Positions 10,489 through 21,298 of a DNA stretch of 64,000 nucleotides are shown here, one piece after another. How positions within the stretch are numbered: position 1 is the first letter of the stretch; every line of letters begins with the position of its first letter. The notes beneath the pieces are model-generated. The model did no database searches. It had not been told where the DNA came from and saw only the letters and a program-made list of their open reading frames with translations. A program made the position numbers and the translations under genes. Source of the stretch: Prochlorococcus marinus bv. HNLC1 (lineage in GTDB: Bacteria > Cyanobacteriota > Cyanobacteriia > PCC-6307 > Cyanobiaceae); NCBI GenBank assembly GCA_000218705.1, contig GL947594.1:1505624-1569623 (forward strand), in the 5' to 3' direction.

Positions 10489-12452
10489 GTTGTTAAAGCA
10501 GATCTTCTTCTACGAGTTCTACCAGTTACTTCCTCTTCTTGATTTTTAATATTCTGCTTAGTATTATCTCTCCCCTTATTAACATTGCTTTGATTTTTGT
10601 TAACTTGAGGATTATTACTTCTATTTTTCTTATTTTGCTGTTCACTTATAGCTCTTGGCTTATATGTTGGAGTTCCACTTGGCGCAGGCTGTACTAAACA
10701 TAAAACTAACGGTTCAACTTGTAATTCACGTCGCATTCTCCTGCTTAACCCTGATTCAATTTCTCTTTGTACACCTATCCAATCTACTTCAAAAGTTTTT
10801 GGACCAGTTTGTCTTGAAAGTTGTTTCCATCTATTTTCTAAAACCCAACTAATTTCTCTTTCAGTCCACAATGACATCTTTCTTGGATCAGCAGAAGTTA
10901 CAACGCCTCTCAAACTTACTCTTGGAGGAGCCACCATATTACCGTCCGTACTTATAGGTATTAAAACAGTGACTATCCCATCATTAGCTAATTGTTGCCT
11001 TTCCTTCAAGGAACGAGCATCAACTATTCCTGTTCTAGTATTATCAAGCATTTCGATCCCAGATTTAACAGGCTGACCTTGAATCATTGAATTAGCTCTC
11101 AACTCAATAGAATCACCATTATCTAGTATTAAAATATTATTAGGAGATACGCCCATAGAGACAGCTGTCTTTCCATGCAAAACTTGCATTCTATACTCAC
11201 CATGTACTGGTATAAAGAATTTAGGTTTAATTAATGCGAGCATCATCTTTTGATCTTCTCTACAACCATGGCCAGAAACATGAATTCCATGTTCTTTTCC
11301 ATAAATTACCTTTGCTCCAAGATAAACAAGTTTATCAATTGTATGACTGACAGATATCGTATTCCCAGGTATTGGACTAGATGAGAATATAACAGTATCA
11401 GTAGTTTTTAATTGAACATTAGGATGTTCACTCCTAGAGATGCGGCTTAAAGCAGCCATTGTCTCACCTTGACTACCTGTCATAAGAAGTAATGTTTCTT
11501 TATCAGGTAAATCTCTAATAGTTCTTATTGGAAAAAATAAATCATCCGGAACTCGAATATAACCTAGTTCTCTACACTTTCCAACAACATTTAGCATTGA
11601 CCTACCCAATAATCCTATCTTTCGTCCATGCTTCATTGCTGTTTCAATAATCATGGCAACTCTATGAGTAGAACTTGCAAAAGTTGTAATTAATACTCTT
11701 CCTTCAGCCTCGCTAATTAATCGATCTAAATTAGGAAGAACTGAACTCTCAGATGGAACAAATCCAGGAACCTCTGAATTTGTTGAATCTGAAAGAAGGC
11801 AAAGAACTCCTTTCTCTCCATAAAAAGCCATGCGTTCAATATCAGCTAACTTCCCGTCAGGAGGAGAATGATCAAATTTAAAATCACCCGTAAAAAATAT
11901 TACCCCAACAGGAGTAGTTAATGCTAAGGCAAAACTATCAGAGATTGAATGTGTGTTTCGCACAAATTCTATTGAAAAATGTTGTCCAAGCTTTACTACT
12001 TGCCTAGGTTCCACAGATTGCAAATTAGTTCTATCAGCTACACCTGCTTCTTCAATTTTGCCCTTCAACATTGACATTGCCAAAGGAGGACCATAAATAA
12101 TCGGGATATTAAATTTTTTCAAATGATGCGAAATACCTCCTATATGATCTTCATGACCATGTGTAACTATCATTCCTCTAAATCTTTTTAAATTAGCTTG
12201 CAAATATGTAGTATCCGGCATAACAACATTCACTCCATGCATCCCCTCGGTAGGGAAAGCCAATCCACCATCGATAAGAATTAAATCATCACCAAATTCA
12301 AAAACACACGTATTTTTACCTATTTCATGTAAACCTCCTAGAGGAATTATTTTCACACAAGGTTCCTTAGGATTTTTCGAAGTGTTAGTTGATTGACTAT
12401 TTTGTGAACTTAATTTACTGGAATTCATTTGATAAAGTATTAAAACGAACAA
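10485..12452 (-). CDS. rnj: Ribonuclease J
   Basis: RNase J is a metallo-beta-lactamase/beta-CASP exo- and endoribonuclease for mRNA decay and rRNA maturation. The zinc motif HGHEDH is at residues 98-103, followed by FTGDFKFD and the C-terminal HVSGHG and PVHGEYRM motifs. The reading frame begins at 12452, but an internal ATG at 12428 (MNSSKLSS) is equally plausible. The polar linker of about 60 residues before the end finishes in an Arg-rich tail (GRTRRRRSALTT), a likely RNA-binding extension. It lies 45 bp downstream of dapA on the same strand. Confidence 0.95.
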   Translation of the reverse strand: MFVLILYQMNSSKLSSQNSQSTNTSKNPKEPCVKIIPLGGLHEIGKNTCVFEFGDDLILIDGGLAFPTEGMHGVNVVMPDTTYLQANLKRFRGMIVTHGHEDHIGGISHHLKKFNIPIIYGPPLAMSMLKGKIEEAGVADRTNLQSVEPRQVVKLGQHFSIEFVRNTHSISDSFALALTTPVGVIFFTGDFKFDHSPPDGKLADIERMAFYGEKGVLCLLSDSTNSEVPGFVPSESSVLPNLDRLISEAEGRVLITTFASSTHRVAMIIETAMKHGRKIGLLGRSMLNVVGKCRELGYIRVPDDLFFPIRTIRDLPDKETLLLMTGSQGETMAALSRISRSEHPNVQLKTTDTVIFSSSPIPGNTISVSHTIDKLVYLGAKVIYGKEHGIHVSGHGCREDQKMMLALIKPKFFIPVHGEYRMQVLHGKTAVSMGVSPNNILILDNGDSIELRANSMIQGQPVKSGIEMLDNTRTGIVDARSLKERQQLANDGIVTVLIPISTDGNMVAPPRVSLRGVVTSADPRKMSLWTEREISWVLENRWKQLSRQTGPKTFEVDWIGVQREIESGLSRRMRRELQVEPLVLCLVQPAPSGTPTYKPRAISEQQNKKNRSNNPQVNKNQSNVNKGRDNTKQNIKNQEEEVTGRTRRRRSALTT

Positions 12453-12497
12453 TTTGATTTATTAACTGAAAAATAATTAAAAACAAAAATAAATTTT

Positions 12498-13406
12498 TCA
12501 TTTTAAAGATAAATTGTTAATAATCTCTAAAAGATTTTTTGTTTTTACATCATTTAATTTAGTTAACGGATACCTGGGTGAACCAACATTCCAACCTAAT
12601 AAGACTAAAGCTGCCTTTATTGGAATTGGGTTAGTTGTTTCAAAAAGTGCATTAAAAAGGTCCTGTAGTTTTTCATGAATTGCAAGAGCTTTTGAGACGT
12701 GCCCATTTTGAAAAGATAAAATCATTTCTTTCAACTGCAGACCAACTATATGGCTTGCAACACTCACAACACCCACAGCTCCAACAGATAACATAGGAAG
12801 CAATAATGAATCATCGCCACTATAAATTGCAAATTCAGAGCCGCATATGGCTCTCAACTCGGTCACTTCTTCTATTCTACCGCTTGCTGCCTTAATACTT
12901 ACAATATTTGAGCATTTCATAAGTTTCTTTACAGTACTAGGTAAAAGGTTGCATCCAGTCCTTCCAGGAATGTTGTAAAGCATTAAAGGAATATCAGGTG
13001 CTGCTTTAGCGACCATACTAAAGTGTTCGTATAAACCTTCTTGAGGTGGCTTATTATAGTAAGGTACAACTACTAAAGCTCCATCTGCTCCCGACTTACA
13101 TGCTTGTTTTGTAGCCTCTATTGCTTCAGAGGTTGAATTACTACCAGTCCCAACAAGAATCTTTGCTTTCGTACTCAATGAATTTTTTATTGCCAAAAAT
13201 AAATCATGTTGCTCCTTCCAAGTTAAAGTTGGAGACTCTCCTGTAGTTCCACATAATACCAATCCATCAGAACCATTATCGATAATATAGTTTGCAAGTT
13301 TTACTGCTAAATCATAATCAACTGCACCATCTTTATCAAAAGGTGTAACCATTGCAGTTAATATCTTCCCAAAAGGTGGCTGATATTGTCCAAGAAGATT
13401 ATTCAT
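12498..13406 (-). CDS. dapA: 4-hydroxy-tetrahydrodipicolinate synthase
   Basis: DapA condenses pyruvate with aspartate semialdehyde, the first committed step to lysine and diaminopimelate. The pyruvate-binding GTTGES is at residues 53-58, the catalytic tyrosine is Y144 in LYNIPGRTG, and the Schiff-base lysine is K172 in SIKAASG. The length of 302 residues is usual. Its start overlaps the end of asd by 8 bp, so the two steps are translationally coupled and follow each other in the pathway. Confidence 0.97.
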   Translation of the reverse strand: MNNLLGQYQPPFGKILTAMVTPFDKDGAVDYDLAVKLANYIIDNGSDGLVLCGTTGESPTLTWKEQHDLFLAIKNSLSTKAKILVGTGSNSTSEAIEATKQACKSGADGALVVVPYYNKPPQEGLYEHFSMVAKAAPDIPLMLYNIPGRTGCNLLPSTVKKLMKCSNIVSIKAASGRIEEVTELRAICGSEFAIYSGDDSLLLPMLSVGAVGVVSVASHIVGLQLKEMILSFQNGHVSKALAIHEKLQDLFNALFETTNPIPIKAALVLLGWNVGSPRYPLTKLNDVKTKNLLEIINNLSLK

Positions 13407-14436
13407 GATTGTTTTGAAGTAAAATTTCTGCTATTTGAATAGCATTAAGTGCTGCCCCTTTTCTAATCTGATCACCACACAACCATAATTCTAATGCATT
13501 AGGATTACTTAAATCCGCCCTAATCCTTCCAACTGCAATATTATCTTTCTCTTTAACATCTTCAGGCATCGGAAATCTATTATTTTTATAATCCTCAATA
13601 ACATCTACACCTTTAGCAACTCTTAATTTAGAGATAGCTTCAGAAAGATCGACACTTTGGGAAAATTCAATATTAACTGATTCTGAATGAGCCCTTAGGA
13701 TTGGTACTCTTACGCATGTTGCAGATAACTTTAGTTCTGTATTATTTAAAATTTTTCTTGTCTCATTAATCATCTTCATTTCTTCTTCGCAATAATTATT
13801 TGCCTGCATAGGAGAATTATGTAAAAACAAATTGAAAGCTAATGAATATGGTAATATTTGAGGTTTTTGTGGATTACCTTCTAAATATCTTTTTGAAAGA
13901 GACTTTAATTCCTCCATCGCGAGTTGACCTGCTCCACTTGCAGATTGATAAGTAGAGACAATAATTCTTTTAATTTTAGAAATATGATTCAAAGGCGCAA
14001 GAACCAAAGTAAGTAATATCGTCGTACAATTTGGATTTGCTATTACTCCATTATGATTTAATGCTGCATTGGGATTAACTTCTGGAACAACTAATGGAAC
14101 ATCTTTATCTAATCTAAAAGCACTTGAATTATCAATCAATATCGCATTTTCATTTTTTATTGTAGAAAGCCATTTTTTAGAAACTGATCCTCCTGCTGAA
14201 GCAAAAACTAAATCAACATTCAAGAAGGATTTTTCGGTAACTTCTTGAGTAATAAGTTCTTGATTTTTCCATATTATTTTTTTACCAGCTGATCTAGAGG
14301 AAGAAAGTAAAATTAATTCAGAAATAGGGAAATTTCTTTCTTGCAATATTTTTAGCAATTCAGATCCAACTGCTCCAGATGAACCTAAAATTGCTACTTT
14401 TAAAGATCTGTTAGGTAATAGTGAAGATTTAGCCAA
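13399..14436 (-). CDS. asd: Aspartate-semialdehyde dehydrogenase
   Basis: Asd reduces aspartyl phosphate to the semialdehyde used for lysine, threonine and methionine. An N-terminal NADP-binding loop [10 protein letters not shown] (about 18-27), the nucleophile C137 in NPNCTT and the acid/base His in RAHSESV near residue 253 are visible. The length of 345 residues is normal. It heads the asd-dapA-rnj block and diverges from tig across 128 bp, which should hold both promoters. Confidence 0.97.
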   Translation of the reverse strand: MAKSSLLPNRSLKVAILGSSGAVGSELLKILQERNFPISELILLSSSRSAGKKIIWKNQELITQEVTEKSFLNVDLVFASAGGSVSKKWLSTIKNENAILIDNSSAFRLDKDVPLVVPEVNPNAALNHNGVIANPNCTTILLTLVLAPLNHISKIKRIIVSTYQSASGAGQLAMEELKSLSKRYLEGNPQKPQILPYSLAFNLFLHNSPMQANNYCEEEMKMINETRKILNNTELKLSATCVRVPILRAHSESVNIEFSQSVDLSEAISKLRVAKGVDVIEDYKNNRFPMPEDVKEKDNIAVGRIRADLSNPNALELWLCGDQIRKGAALNAIQIAEILLQNNHE

Positions 14437-14564
14437 AATTATAAAAAATTATGGAAATAATAAAAAATATGTTTCTTACTTTATCAAAAAAGATAACTTT
14501 CAAGTAAAACACTTAATGTGAAATAATTAAGTTTCTCTATTCGTAAGAATTTTAAATTTTAAAA

Positions 14565-15998
14565 ATGAAAGAACAATCTTTAAAAGTAAAAACAAGTTCA
14601 CTGCCTCAAAGTAGAATTTCTATTGAATTAGATATACCATCATCATCATGTAAGTCAATTGTCGAAGATACAATTAAAACCATAAGCAGATCAGTTAAGC
14701 TACCTGGATTTAGATCCGGGAAAATTCCAAAACAAGTTTTAATACAAAGAATTGGTTTGTCTCAGATATATGCTTCTGCACTTGAAAAAATAATAGATAA
14801 ATATTGGAAAGAAGCTTTACAAGTTGAATCAATAGAACCTCTTTGCGAACCTGAATTAGAAGATGGTTTTGAATCTCTTTTAGCAAGATTTAATCCTGAA
14901 GAAAACTTGAAATTAATTCTTAAGACTGATATTGAACCAAAGTTAAAGCTTAAAAAGACAAAAGGTCTAAAAGTTGAAATTGAGAAAAATAAGTTTGATC
15001 CAAAAAGTATTGATGAAGCGCTAGAAAAATCAAGAAATCAACTAGCAAATATTATTCCTGTAGTTGATAGGCCTGCACAAATGGGTGATATTGCCATAAT
15101 CAGTTTTAATGGTATTTACAAAAATTCAAAAAAATCTATTGAGGGAGGATCAAGCGAATCTATGGATCTTGAGCTTGAAAAAAATAAAATGATTCCTGGA
15201 TTTGTAGAAGGTATTATAGGTATGAATATAAATGAAAAAAAAGAACTTAATCTTACATTTCCAAAAGACTATGCTCATGAAGAATCACGAGGACAAGAAG
15301 CCATTTTTGAAATTCACCTTAAAGATTTAAAAACAAAAGAGTTACCTGCATTAAATGATGAATTTGCAAAGCAATCAGGAAATCACAAAACATTAAAAGA
15401 TTTTAAAAAAGATCTTGAACTACAATTGAGGGATAATTTTGAAAAAACTCAAAAAAATATAAAAATTGAAGCATTAATTGATGCTCTTTCTAAGGAGCTT
15501 GAAGTAGAAATTCCAAAATCAATGATTGATTTAGAGGTACAACATAATATCGAGCAAACTGCACAAAGATTTGCTCAGCAAGGCTTAGATGTGAAATCCA
15601 CTTTTACTCCTGAGCTAATAAAATCACTTGCAGAGTCAAGTCGTCCCCAAGCAGAAAAAAATGTATTAACTACATTAGCGTTTAAAGCTCTTGCCGAAAA
15701 AGAAAAAATTGATGTAGAAGAAATTGAAATTGATCAAAAATTAAAAGAATTTGAACAAGAGATTGAAAAATCTCCAAACAAAATTGATATAGGGAAACTA
15801 AGAGAAGCTATTAGAAATGATCTCATTAAAGATAAGTTAATAGAATGGTTAGATAATAATTCTGAAATTATTGAGAAGAAAGTAACAAAAACAAAAACCA
15901 ATTCCAAAAAAGTAACAAAAGGAACTAAAGCTAAATCTTCAGTTAATACAAAAACAGCAAAAAAAAAGACAACTAAAGATAAAGGAGAAAAAAAATAA
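14565..15998 (+). CDS. tig: Trigger factor
   Basis: Trigger factor is the ribosome-bound chaperone and prolyl isomerase. The ribosome-binding signature LPGFRSGKIPKQV is near residues 44-56, followed by an FKBP-type PPIase domain (about 165-255 with GDIAIISF and MIPGFVEGIIGM) and a helical C-terminal arm. The last 40 residues or so form a Lys/Thr-rich basic tail, which is longer than in E. coli. It begins a tig-clpP-clpX cluster, an arrangement widely conserved in bacteria. Confidence 0.97.
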   Translation: MKEQSLKVKTSSLPQSRISIELDIPSSSCKSIVEDTIKTISRSVKLPGFRSGKIPKQVLIQRIGLSQIYASALEKIIDKYWKEALQVESIEPLCEPELEDGFESLLARFNPEENLKLILKTDIEPKLKLKKTKGLKVEIEKNKFDPKSIDEALEKSRNQLANIIPVVDRPAQMGDIAIISFNGIYKNSKKSIEGGSSESMDLELEKNKMIPGFVEGIIGMNINEKKELNLTFPKDYAHEESRGQEAIFEIHLKDLKTKELPALNDEFAKQSGNHKTLKDFKKDLELQLRDNFEKTQKNIKIEALIDALSKELEVEIPKSMIDLEVQHNIEQTAQRFAQQGLDVKSTFTPELIKSLAESSRPQAEKNVLTTLAFKALAEKEKIDVEEIEIDQKLKEFEQEIEKSPNKIDIGKLREAIRNDLIKDKLIEWLDNNSEIIEKKVTKTKTNSKKVTKGTKAKSSVNTKTAKKKTTKDKGEKK

Positions 15999-16062
15999 TT
16001 TGTGAAAAAACTAACTAATCTTAAAAAAAACTTTTAAATTATAAAAAGTAATACTTTTTATT

Positions 16063-16716
16063 TTGATCCAATCAATAAGACATCATCAATTTTTCAATAT
16101 CTATAAATCAAAATTTTCAAAAAATAGCTTTAATGGTCCATTACCAACAGTCATCGAACAGTCTGGCAGAGGAGAAAGAGCATTTGATATTTATTCAAGA
16201 TTATTAAGAGAGAGAATCATATTTTTAGGAACTGAAGTTAATGATCAAGTGTCTGATTCCTTAGTTGCACAATTACTATTTTTAGAAGCAGAAGATCCCA
16301 GTAAAGACATACAGGTTTATATAAATTCCCCAGGGGGTTCCGTCACTGCAGGATTAGCAATTTACGATACAATGCAACAAATATCTCCAGACATTGTCAC
16401 CATTTGCTTTGGCGTTGCTGCAAGCATGGGTGCCTTTTTATTGTCAGGAGGTACCAAAGGTAAAAGATTAGCACTTCCAAACTCAAGGATTATGATTCAT
16501 CAGCCACTTGGAGGAGCTCAAGGACAAGCAGTTGAGATAGAAATTCAAGCGAAAGAAATTTTATATCTAAAAGAAACTTTAAATAAATTATTATCTGAGC
16601 ATACTGGCCAACCTCTTGAAAAGATAGTGGAAGATACAGAAAGAGATTACTTTTTATCTCCCCATGAAGCCGTCAATTATGGATTAATTGATAAAGTTAT
16701 AAAAAATGACAACTAA
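16063..16716 (+). CDS. clpP: ATP-dependent Clp protease proteolytic subunit
   Basis: This is the serine peptidase ring partner of ClpX. The catalytic triad is visible as S121 in GVAASMGA, H146 in MIHQPLGG and D195 in TERDYFLSP. The start at 16063 is a TTG; it gives a 28-residue propeptide-like leader before the conserved [14 protein letters not shown], consistent with ClpP processing. It is 64 bp after tig and 100 bp before clpX. Cyanobacteria have several clpP genes, and this is the clpX-linked copy. Confidence 0.96.
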   Translation: MIQSIRHHQFFNIYKSKFSKNSFNGPLPTVIEQSGRGERAFDIYSRLLRERIIFLGTEVNDQVSDSLVAQLLFLEAEDPSKDIQVYINSPGGSVTAGLAIYDTMQQISPDIVTICFGVAASMGAFLLSGGTKGKRLALPNSRIMIHQPLGGAQGQAVEIEIQAKEILYLKETLNKLLSEHTGQPLEKIVEDTERDYFLSPHEAVNYGLIDKVIKNDN

Positions 16717-16816
16717 ATAATTTACTTTAAGATTTTGATGACGAATTGTAGTTTATAAGCAATCCTTGAAGAAGGGCATATTTACCCTTATAAATTAAAA
16801 TAGGTTTTATTATTCG

Positions 16817-18193
16817 ATGGCTAAATTCGACGCCCATCTTAAATGTTCTTTTTGCAGTAAATCACAAGACCAAGTAAGAAAACTAATAGCTGGTCCTGGA
16901 GTTTATATCTGTGATGAATGTATTGATCTTTGTAATGAAATTCTTGATGAAGAATTATTAGAGTCACAAGCAAAAACAAATATTAGCTCCCCACAAGTCA
17001 AGAAAAAGTTAACAAATACTCAAACTGAAACCAATGATCCCTTAAAAATCAATACAATCCCAAAACCAATAGAAATAAAAGGATTCCTCGACAAGCAAGT
17101 TGTAGGACAAGAATCTGCAAAAAAAATACTATCCGTAGCTGTATATAACCACTATAAAAGACTTGCTTGGAAAAATACAGATAATAATAAAGATTTAGAG
17201 AACAAACAAAATGATTTCCAATCTACCAAATTACAAAAATCTAATATTTTGCTGATTGGACCAACTGGTAGTGGAAAAACCTTATTAGCACAAACACTAG
17301 CTGAATTTCTTGATGTGCCATTCGCAGTTGCTGATGCAACCACTCTTACAGAAGCTGGTTACGTAGGAGAGGACGTCGAAAATATTCTTTTAAGGCTTTT
17401 ACAAAAATCTGAAATGAATGTTGAGCTCGCACAAAGAGGAATCATTTATATTGATGAAATAGATAAAATTGCTAGAAAAAGTGAAAACCCATCAATTACA
17501 AGGGATGTTTCTGGAGAAGGAGTACAACAAGCTTTATTAAAAATGCTTGAGGGGACGATAGCAAATGTTCCTCCTCAAGGAGGCAGAAAACACCCTTATC
17601 ATGATTGTATCCAAATTGATACAAGTCAAATTCTATTTATTTGCGGTGGTGCATTCATAGGGCTTGAGGATATTGTTCAAAAAAGATTAGGTAAACATAG
17701 TATTGGTTTTACAACTTCATCAGATCTTGAAAAAATCGAACCAAAAAAGATATTAGACTCTAGAGACTCAATTAAGAATTTAGAGCTTGATGATTTAGTT
17801 AAATACGGATTAATTCCTGAGTTCATAGGAAGAATTCCCGTATGTGCCATTTTAGATCCACTTAATGAAGACACTTTGAAATCAATTCTTACTGAGCCCA
17901 GAGATGCTTTAGTCAAACAATTTAAAGCTTTATTAAGCATGGATAATGTCAATTTAAACTTTGAACCTGATTCAGTTTCAGCGATAGCGAAAGAAGCATA
18001 TTCCAGGAAAACAGGAGCAAGAGCCTTAAGATCTATTATTGAAGAACTTATGCTTGATTTAATGTATTCATTACCATCCCAAGAAGAAGTTAAAGAATTT
18101 ACAGTTACAAGAAAAATGGTTGACAATCTATTTTCCTCAAAAATTGTGAAGCTCAGATCTACCAAAAATAGAATAAGAAAAGAATCTGCTTAA
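16817..18193 (+). CDS. clpX: ATP-dependent Clp protease ATP-binding subunit ClpX
   Basis: ClpX is the AAA+ unfoldase that feeds ClpP. A C4 zinc-binding domain is formed by C10, C13, C32 and C35. A variable linker of about 45 residues is followed by Walker A GPTGSGKT at 148-155, the pore-loop segment AGYVGEDVE, Walker [11 protein letters not shown] and the sensor-2 region [11 protein letters not shown]. The 458-residue length is slightly longer than E. coli ClpX because of the linker. It directly follows clpP on the same strand. Confidence 0.98.
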   Translation: MAKFDAHLKCSFCSKSQDQVRKLIAGPGVYICDECIDLCNEILDEELLESQAKTNISSPQVKKKLTNTQTETNDPLKINTIPKPIEIKGFLDKQVVGQESAKKILSVAVYNHYKRLAWKNTDNNKDLENKQNDFQSTKLQKSNILLIGPTGSGKTLLAQTLAEFLDVPFAVADATTLTEAGYVGEDVENILLRLLQKSEMNVELAQRGIIYIDEIDKIARKSENPSITRDVSGEGVQQALLKMLEGTIANVPPQGGRKHPYHDCIQIDTSQILFICGGAFIGLEDIVQKRLGKHSIGFTTSSDLEKIEPKKILDSRDSIKNLELDDLVKYGLIPEFIGRIPVCAILDPLNEDTLKSILTEPRDALVKQFKALLSMDNVNLNFEPDSVSAIAKEAYSRKTGARALRSIIEELMLDLMYSLPSQEEVKEFTVTRKMVDNLFSSKIVKLRSTKNRIRKESA

Positions 18194-18244
18194 GTTTATT
18201 TGGTTATGATTGAAAAAATTCTTACGATATTTACAAACTAATTA

Positions 18245-19975
18245 ATGGGTAAATAGTCATCAACCTTTTCATCTAAAATATAGACCATTAAATTTTGATG
18301 AACTTATAGGACAAGATGTAATTTCACTAACTTTAAAACAAGCTTTAATTACAAATAAAATTGCTCCAGCTTATCTATTTTGTGGCCCTAGAGGTACAGG
18401 TAAGACCTCTAGTGCAAGAATTTTTGCTAAATCATTAAATTGCCAAAAATACAGCAAGCCAAGCAAATTACCTTGTAATAAATGCGAATTATGTAAAAGT
18501 ATTAATATTGGAATTGCTTTAGACATAATAGAAATTGATGCAGCATCAAATACTGGGGTTGAGAATATAAGGGAAATTATAGAAAGAGCAAATTTTGCAC
18601 CTACTCAAGCCAGGTGGAAGGTTTATGTAATTGACGAATGTCATATGCTTTCTACAGCGGCTTCTAACGCTTTATTAAAAACCATAGAAGAACCTCCCGA
18701 AAGAGTCGTTTTTATACTAGCGACTACAAATCCTGAGAGAGTACTGAAAACAATTCAAAGTAGATGTCAAAAATTTAACTTTAAAAGAATCAATTCAGAG
18801 CATATTTATAATCATCTTTTGGAAATTTCAAATAAAGAAGCAATCAACTTTGAAGATGAAGGTTTAAGACTTATTGCTAAAAGATCAAATGGTGGGATGA
18901 GAGATGCTCAGCGTCTATTGGATCAATTAAGTTTAATTCCAAATGGTATCACTAAAAAAAATGCTGAAGAATTACTTGGAGAAGTTTCAGAAAATGACCT
19001 TTTAAATTTAATTGACTCATTAATAAAAAATGTTCCAGATTCTTTGATTAAATCTTGTAGTAATTTATATGATTCAGGAAATGAGCCTATTGCTATTTTG
19101 GAGGGACTTTTAAATATTACTAGAGATTTATTACTGAAAACAGTAGATGATAATTATTCCGATCTTTTCTATACCTCAAAAGAATTTCAACCTGAGATAG
19201 AAAGGATTTCTAAATTAATCAACAAATCTAAAATAATTGAATGGCATCGTTATCTAAAAAATCTTGAATATCAGATCAAAAATAGTAGCCAACCAAGATT
19301 ATGGCTTGAAATTCATTTAACTAGTCTACTCAAGTTAGAGGATCAAAATACAATAAAAAACCAAGAAACTGTACATGATGAAGAATTGAGAAAAGATAAA
19401 AACTTAATTTCTACTAAAGAAAATTTAAAACTATAAAAAAAGAAAAAATTACTGTTTATGATCACAATCAAGAGATCAATAAAAATATAGATGATGAATC
19501 AATTAATTTAAAAGAAAAATGGTCCTTAATACTTTCAAAACTAGAATTGCCATCAACGAGGATGCTCTTATCTCAGCAAGCAGAACTGATAAGTATTGAA
19601 TCGAATACTGTAAAAATAGGCTTGGCTCCAAATTGGGAAAATATGATTAAGAGCAGAACAGTAGTTATTGAGGATGCCGTAAAAAAAATATTTGGTGAAC
19701 ATATGAGTATAAGTTTTAAATCAAAAACAAATAATACAAATTCAATTATTAATAGAGATCAAAAATCTGAGAAAGGAAATGATATTCAAAAAAAAATTAT
19801 AAATTCTAGTGAATCAAAAAATGTACCACATAAAAATAATGATTCACAGTTTACAGACTCAAAAATCATAAATAACGATAAATTCTCTGAAAATTCTCTA
19901 AATATTGAAAAAAACAGCTCAAAAAATTTAGCTGATTTTTTTAATGGGCAAATTGTAGAGACTGAACAAGAATAA
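18245..19975 (+). CDS. dnaX: DNA polymerase III subunits gamma/tau (DnaX), two frame breaks
   Basis: DnaX is the clamp-loader ATPase. In one frame the sequence from about 18249 to 19436 encodes HQPFHLKYRP, Walker A GPRGTGKTSSAR, four zinc Cys (CQKY..CNKCELC), the DECHMLS Walker B and the TTNPERV sensor. There is no start codon in that frame. An ATG at 18245 is in register only if GGG (18247-18249) had one G fewer, giving MVNSHQPF. The frame stops at 19436, while the next frame continues the tau C-terminal domain (ITVYDHNQ to VETEQE) to 19975. The junction lies on T TTA AAA (19424-19430). The corrected length is about 577 residues. See findings for error versus programmed shift. Confidence 0.9.
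19424..19430 (+). promoter_or_regulatory. Possible -1 ribosomal frameshift heptamer in dnaX
   Basis: In the upstream dnaX frame the sequence reads T TTA AAA followed by CTA TAA. This fits the X XXY YYZ slippery form, and a -1 slip enters exactly the frame that encodes the tau C-terminus. The short product would end one codon after the site, which matches the gamma/tau layout known in E. coli dnaX. I see no clear downstream hairpin or upstream Shine-Dalgarno stimulator, and a missing A in the A4 run would give the same appearance. Confidence 0.35.
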
Positions 19976-21294
19976 CTACCCTAAATGCGTTGTTTTTTTC
20001 CAAATTATTTTTTTAGGGAAAATAGACATTTTAAATGTAACCAGAGGAATAATAATAAACCAATGTGATAGGTAAATTAAATAAAGAACTATTTTAATTG
20101 AGTTATTTGGCAATACAGGTCCTTCATGTTTTTTATGGCATCCAAACCAAGAAGCACTAGCCGAAAGAGTGAACGCCGTGAGTGAAATAGGCCAATAAAT
20201 AGGTGATTTAAAAAATAAGAGGCAGACAATTAAATCAACTAAAGCGATAATCGGTAATGCATATTGCAAAATAAAAAAATACGTTAAATCAAATTTCTGA
20301 ATAAATGTTAATTTGCTATAAATTAAATTTCTGCCATAGTCAAAAAATCTTTGCAAGCCTCCCTCTGCCCATCTTTGCCTTTGCCTAAATAAAGCAGAAA
20401 TATCTTCAACTGCCTCTTCCATTACTGGTGGATCCCAAAAAATACCAATTTTAGATTTCGATAATATTAATCTCACACTTAGATCTAAATCATCTGTTAC
20501 GGTATTCTCATTAAATGAACCACAACTTAGTAAAACATCTCTTCTAACAAGTTGTCCATTTCCTCTTAGTTCTGAAATACCTGCCGAGTATAATCTGCCT
20601 ACTTGAAAATATGCATCCATAGCCATTTCTATACCTTGGCAAGTAGTTAAAAAATTTTTATTTGTATTAAGTACTGATTTTCTTAATTGAACAGCAGACC
20701 AAGAACCCTTTTGCGCAAAATCAAGAACTCTTCGGAGTGTATCATTTTTCAATTGAGCATCTGCATCCAAGATAAATACCCATTCCCCAGAAATAAATTT
20801 TAAAGCATGATTTAATGCTCCTGACTTTCCTCCACCAGCATTTTTAGATCTACTGATAATATTTAATTTTTCATATTTTTTAGATAATTTTTTTAAGATA
20901 ATGGGAGTATCATCCATACTCCCATCATCAATTATGTGTATTTTTAATTTGTCAGATGGATAATCCAAGTTAAATAATCTTTCAACAAGTCGTGCTATAA
21001 CATTTTGTTCATCTCTTGCCGCCACAAGGATATCAAGAGTTGGAATATTCTTTGATAATTCTTGACTGTCAGAAAAATTGTTGCTAAGAATTTTCATATT
21101 TTTTGACAGGACCCAAATGCCATATATCAAGACAATTAATGATGTTGCATAGATTAGAAAAACAGGTGGTTTTTTACTAAAAAAATGTGGATATACTCCT
21201 ATTGAAATACATGAAATTAAAAATATGAAAGATTTTAATCTACGAAAAAACTATTATCAAAATTTTCAATACTTAAGATACTTTTGCCTTTCAT
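19976..21294 (-). CDS. Membrane family 2 glycosyltransferase, N-terminus frameshifted
   Basis: This is an integral-membrane GT-A glycosyltransferase resembling cellulose synthase or N-acetylglucosaminyltransferase types. It has DDGSMDDTP, DADAQ, TDDLDLS and the processive-type QRQRW motif, then three C-terminal membrane helices. The clean frame begins only at a TTG at 21130, but upstream DNA in the same frame encodes two more hydrophobic helices. Adding one base to the A6 run at 21245-21250 joins them to an ATG at 21294 (MKGKSILS), giving about 439 residues. That start is 4 bp from the spoIID-like stop, so they form a transcription unit. The substrate is unknown. Confidence 0.82.
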
Positions 21295-21298
21295 AGTT

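Noticed and set aside
16772..16789. AAGGG/CCCTT inverted repeat between clpP and clpX
   Set aside because: Only five base pairs with no T tract after it, so too weak to call a terminator or attenuator.
17677..18165. 162-residue minus-strand frame inside clpX
   Set aside because: It is a shadow of the conserved clpX C-terminal region, Ser/Leu-rich by codon complement.
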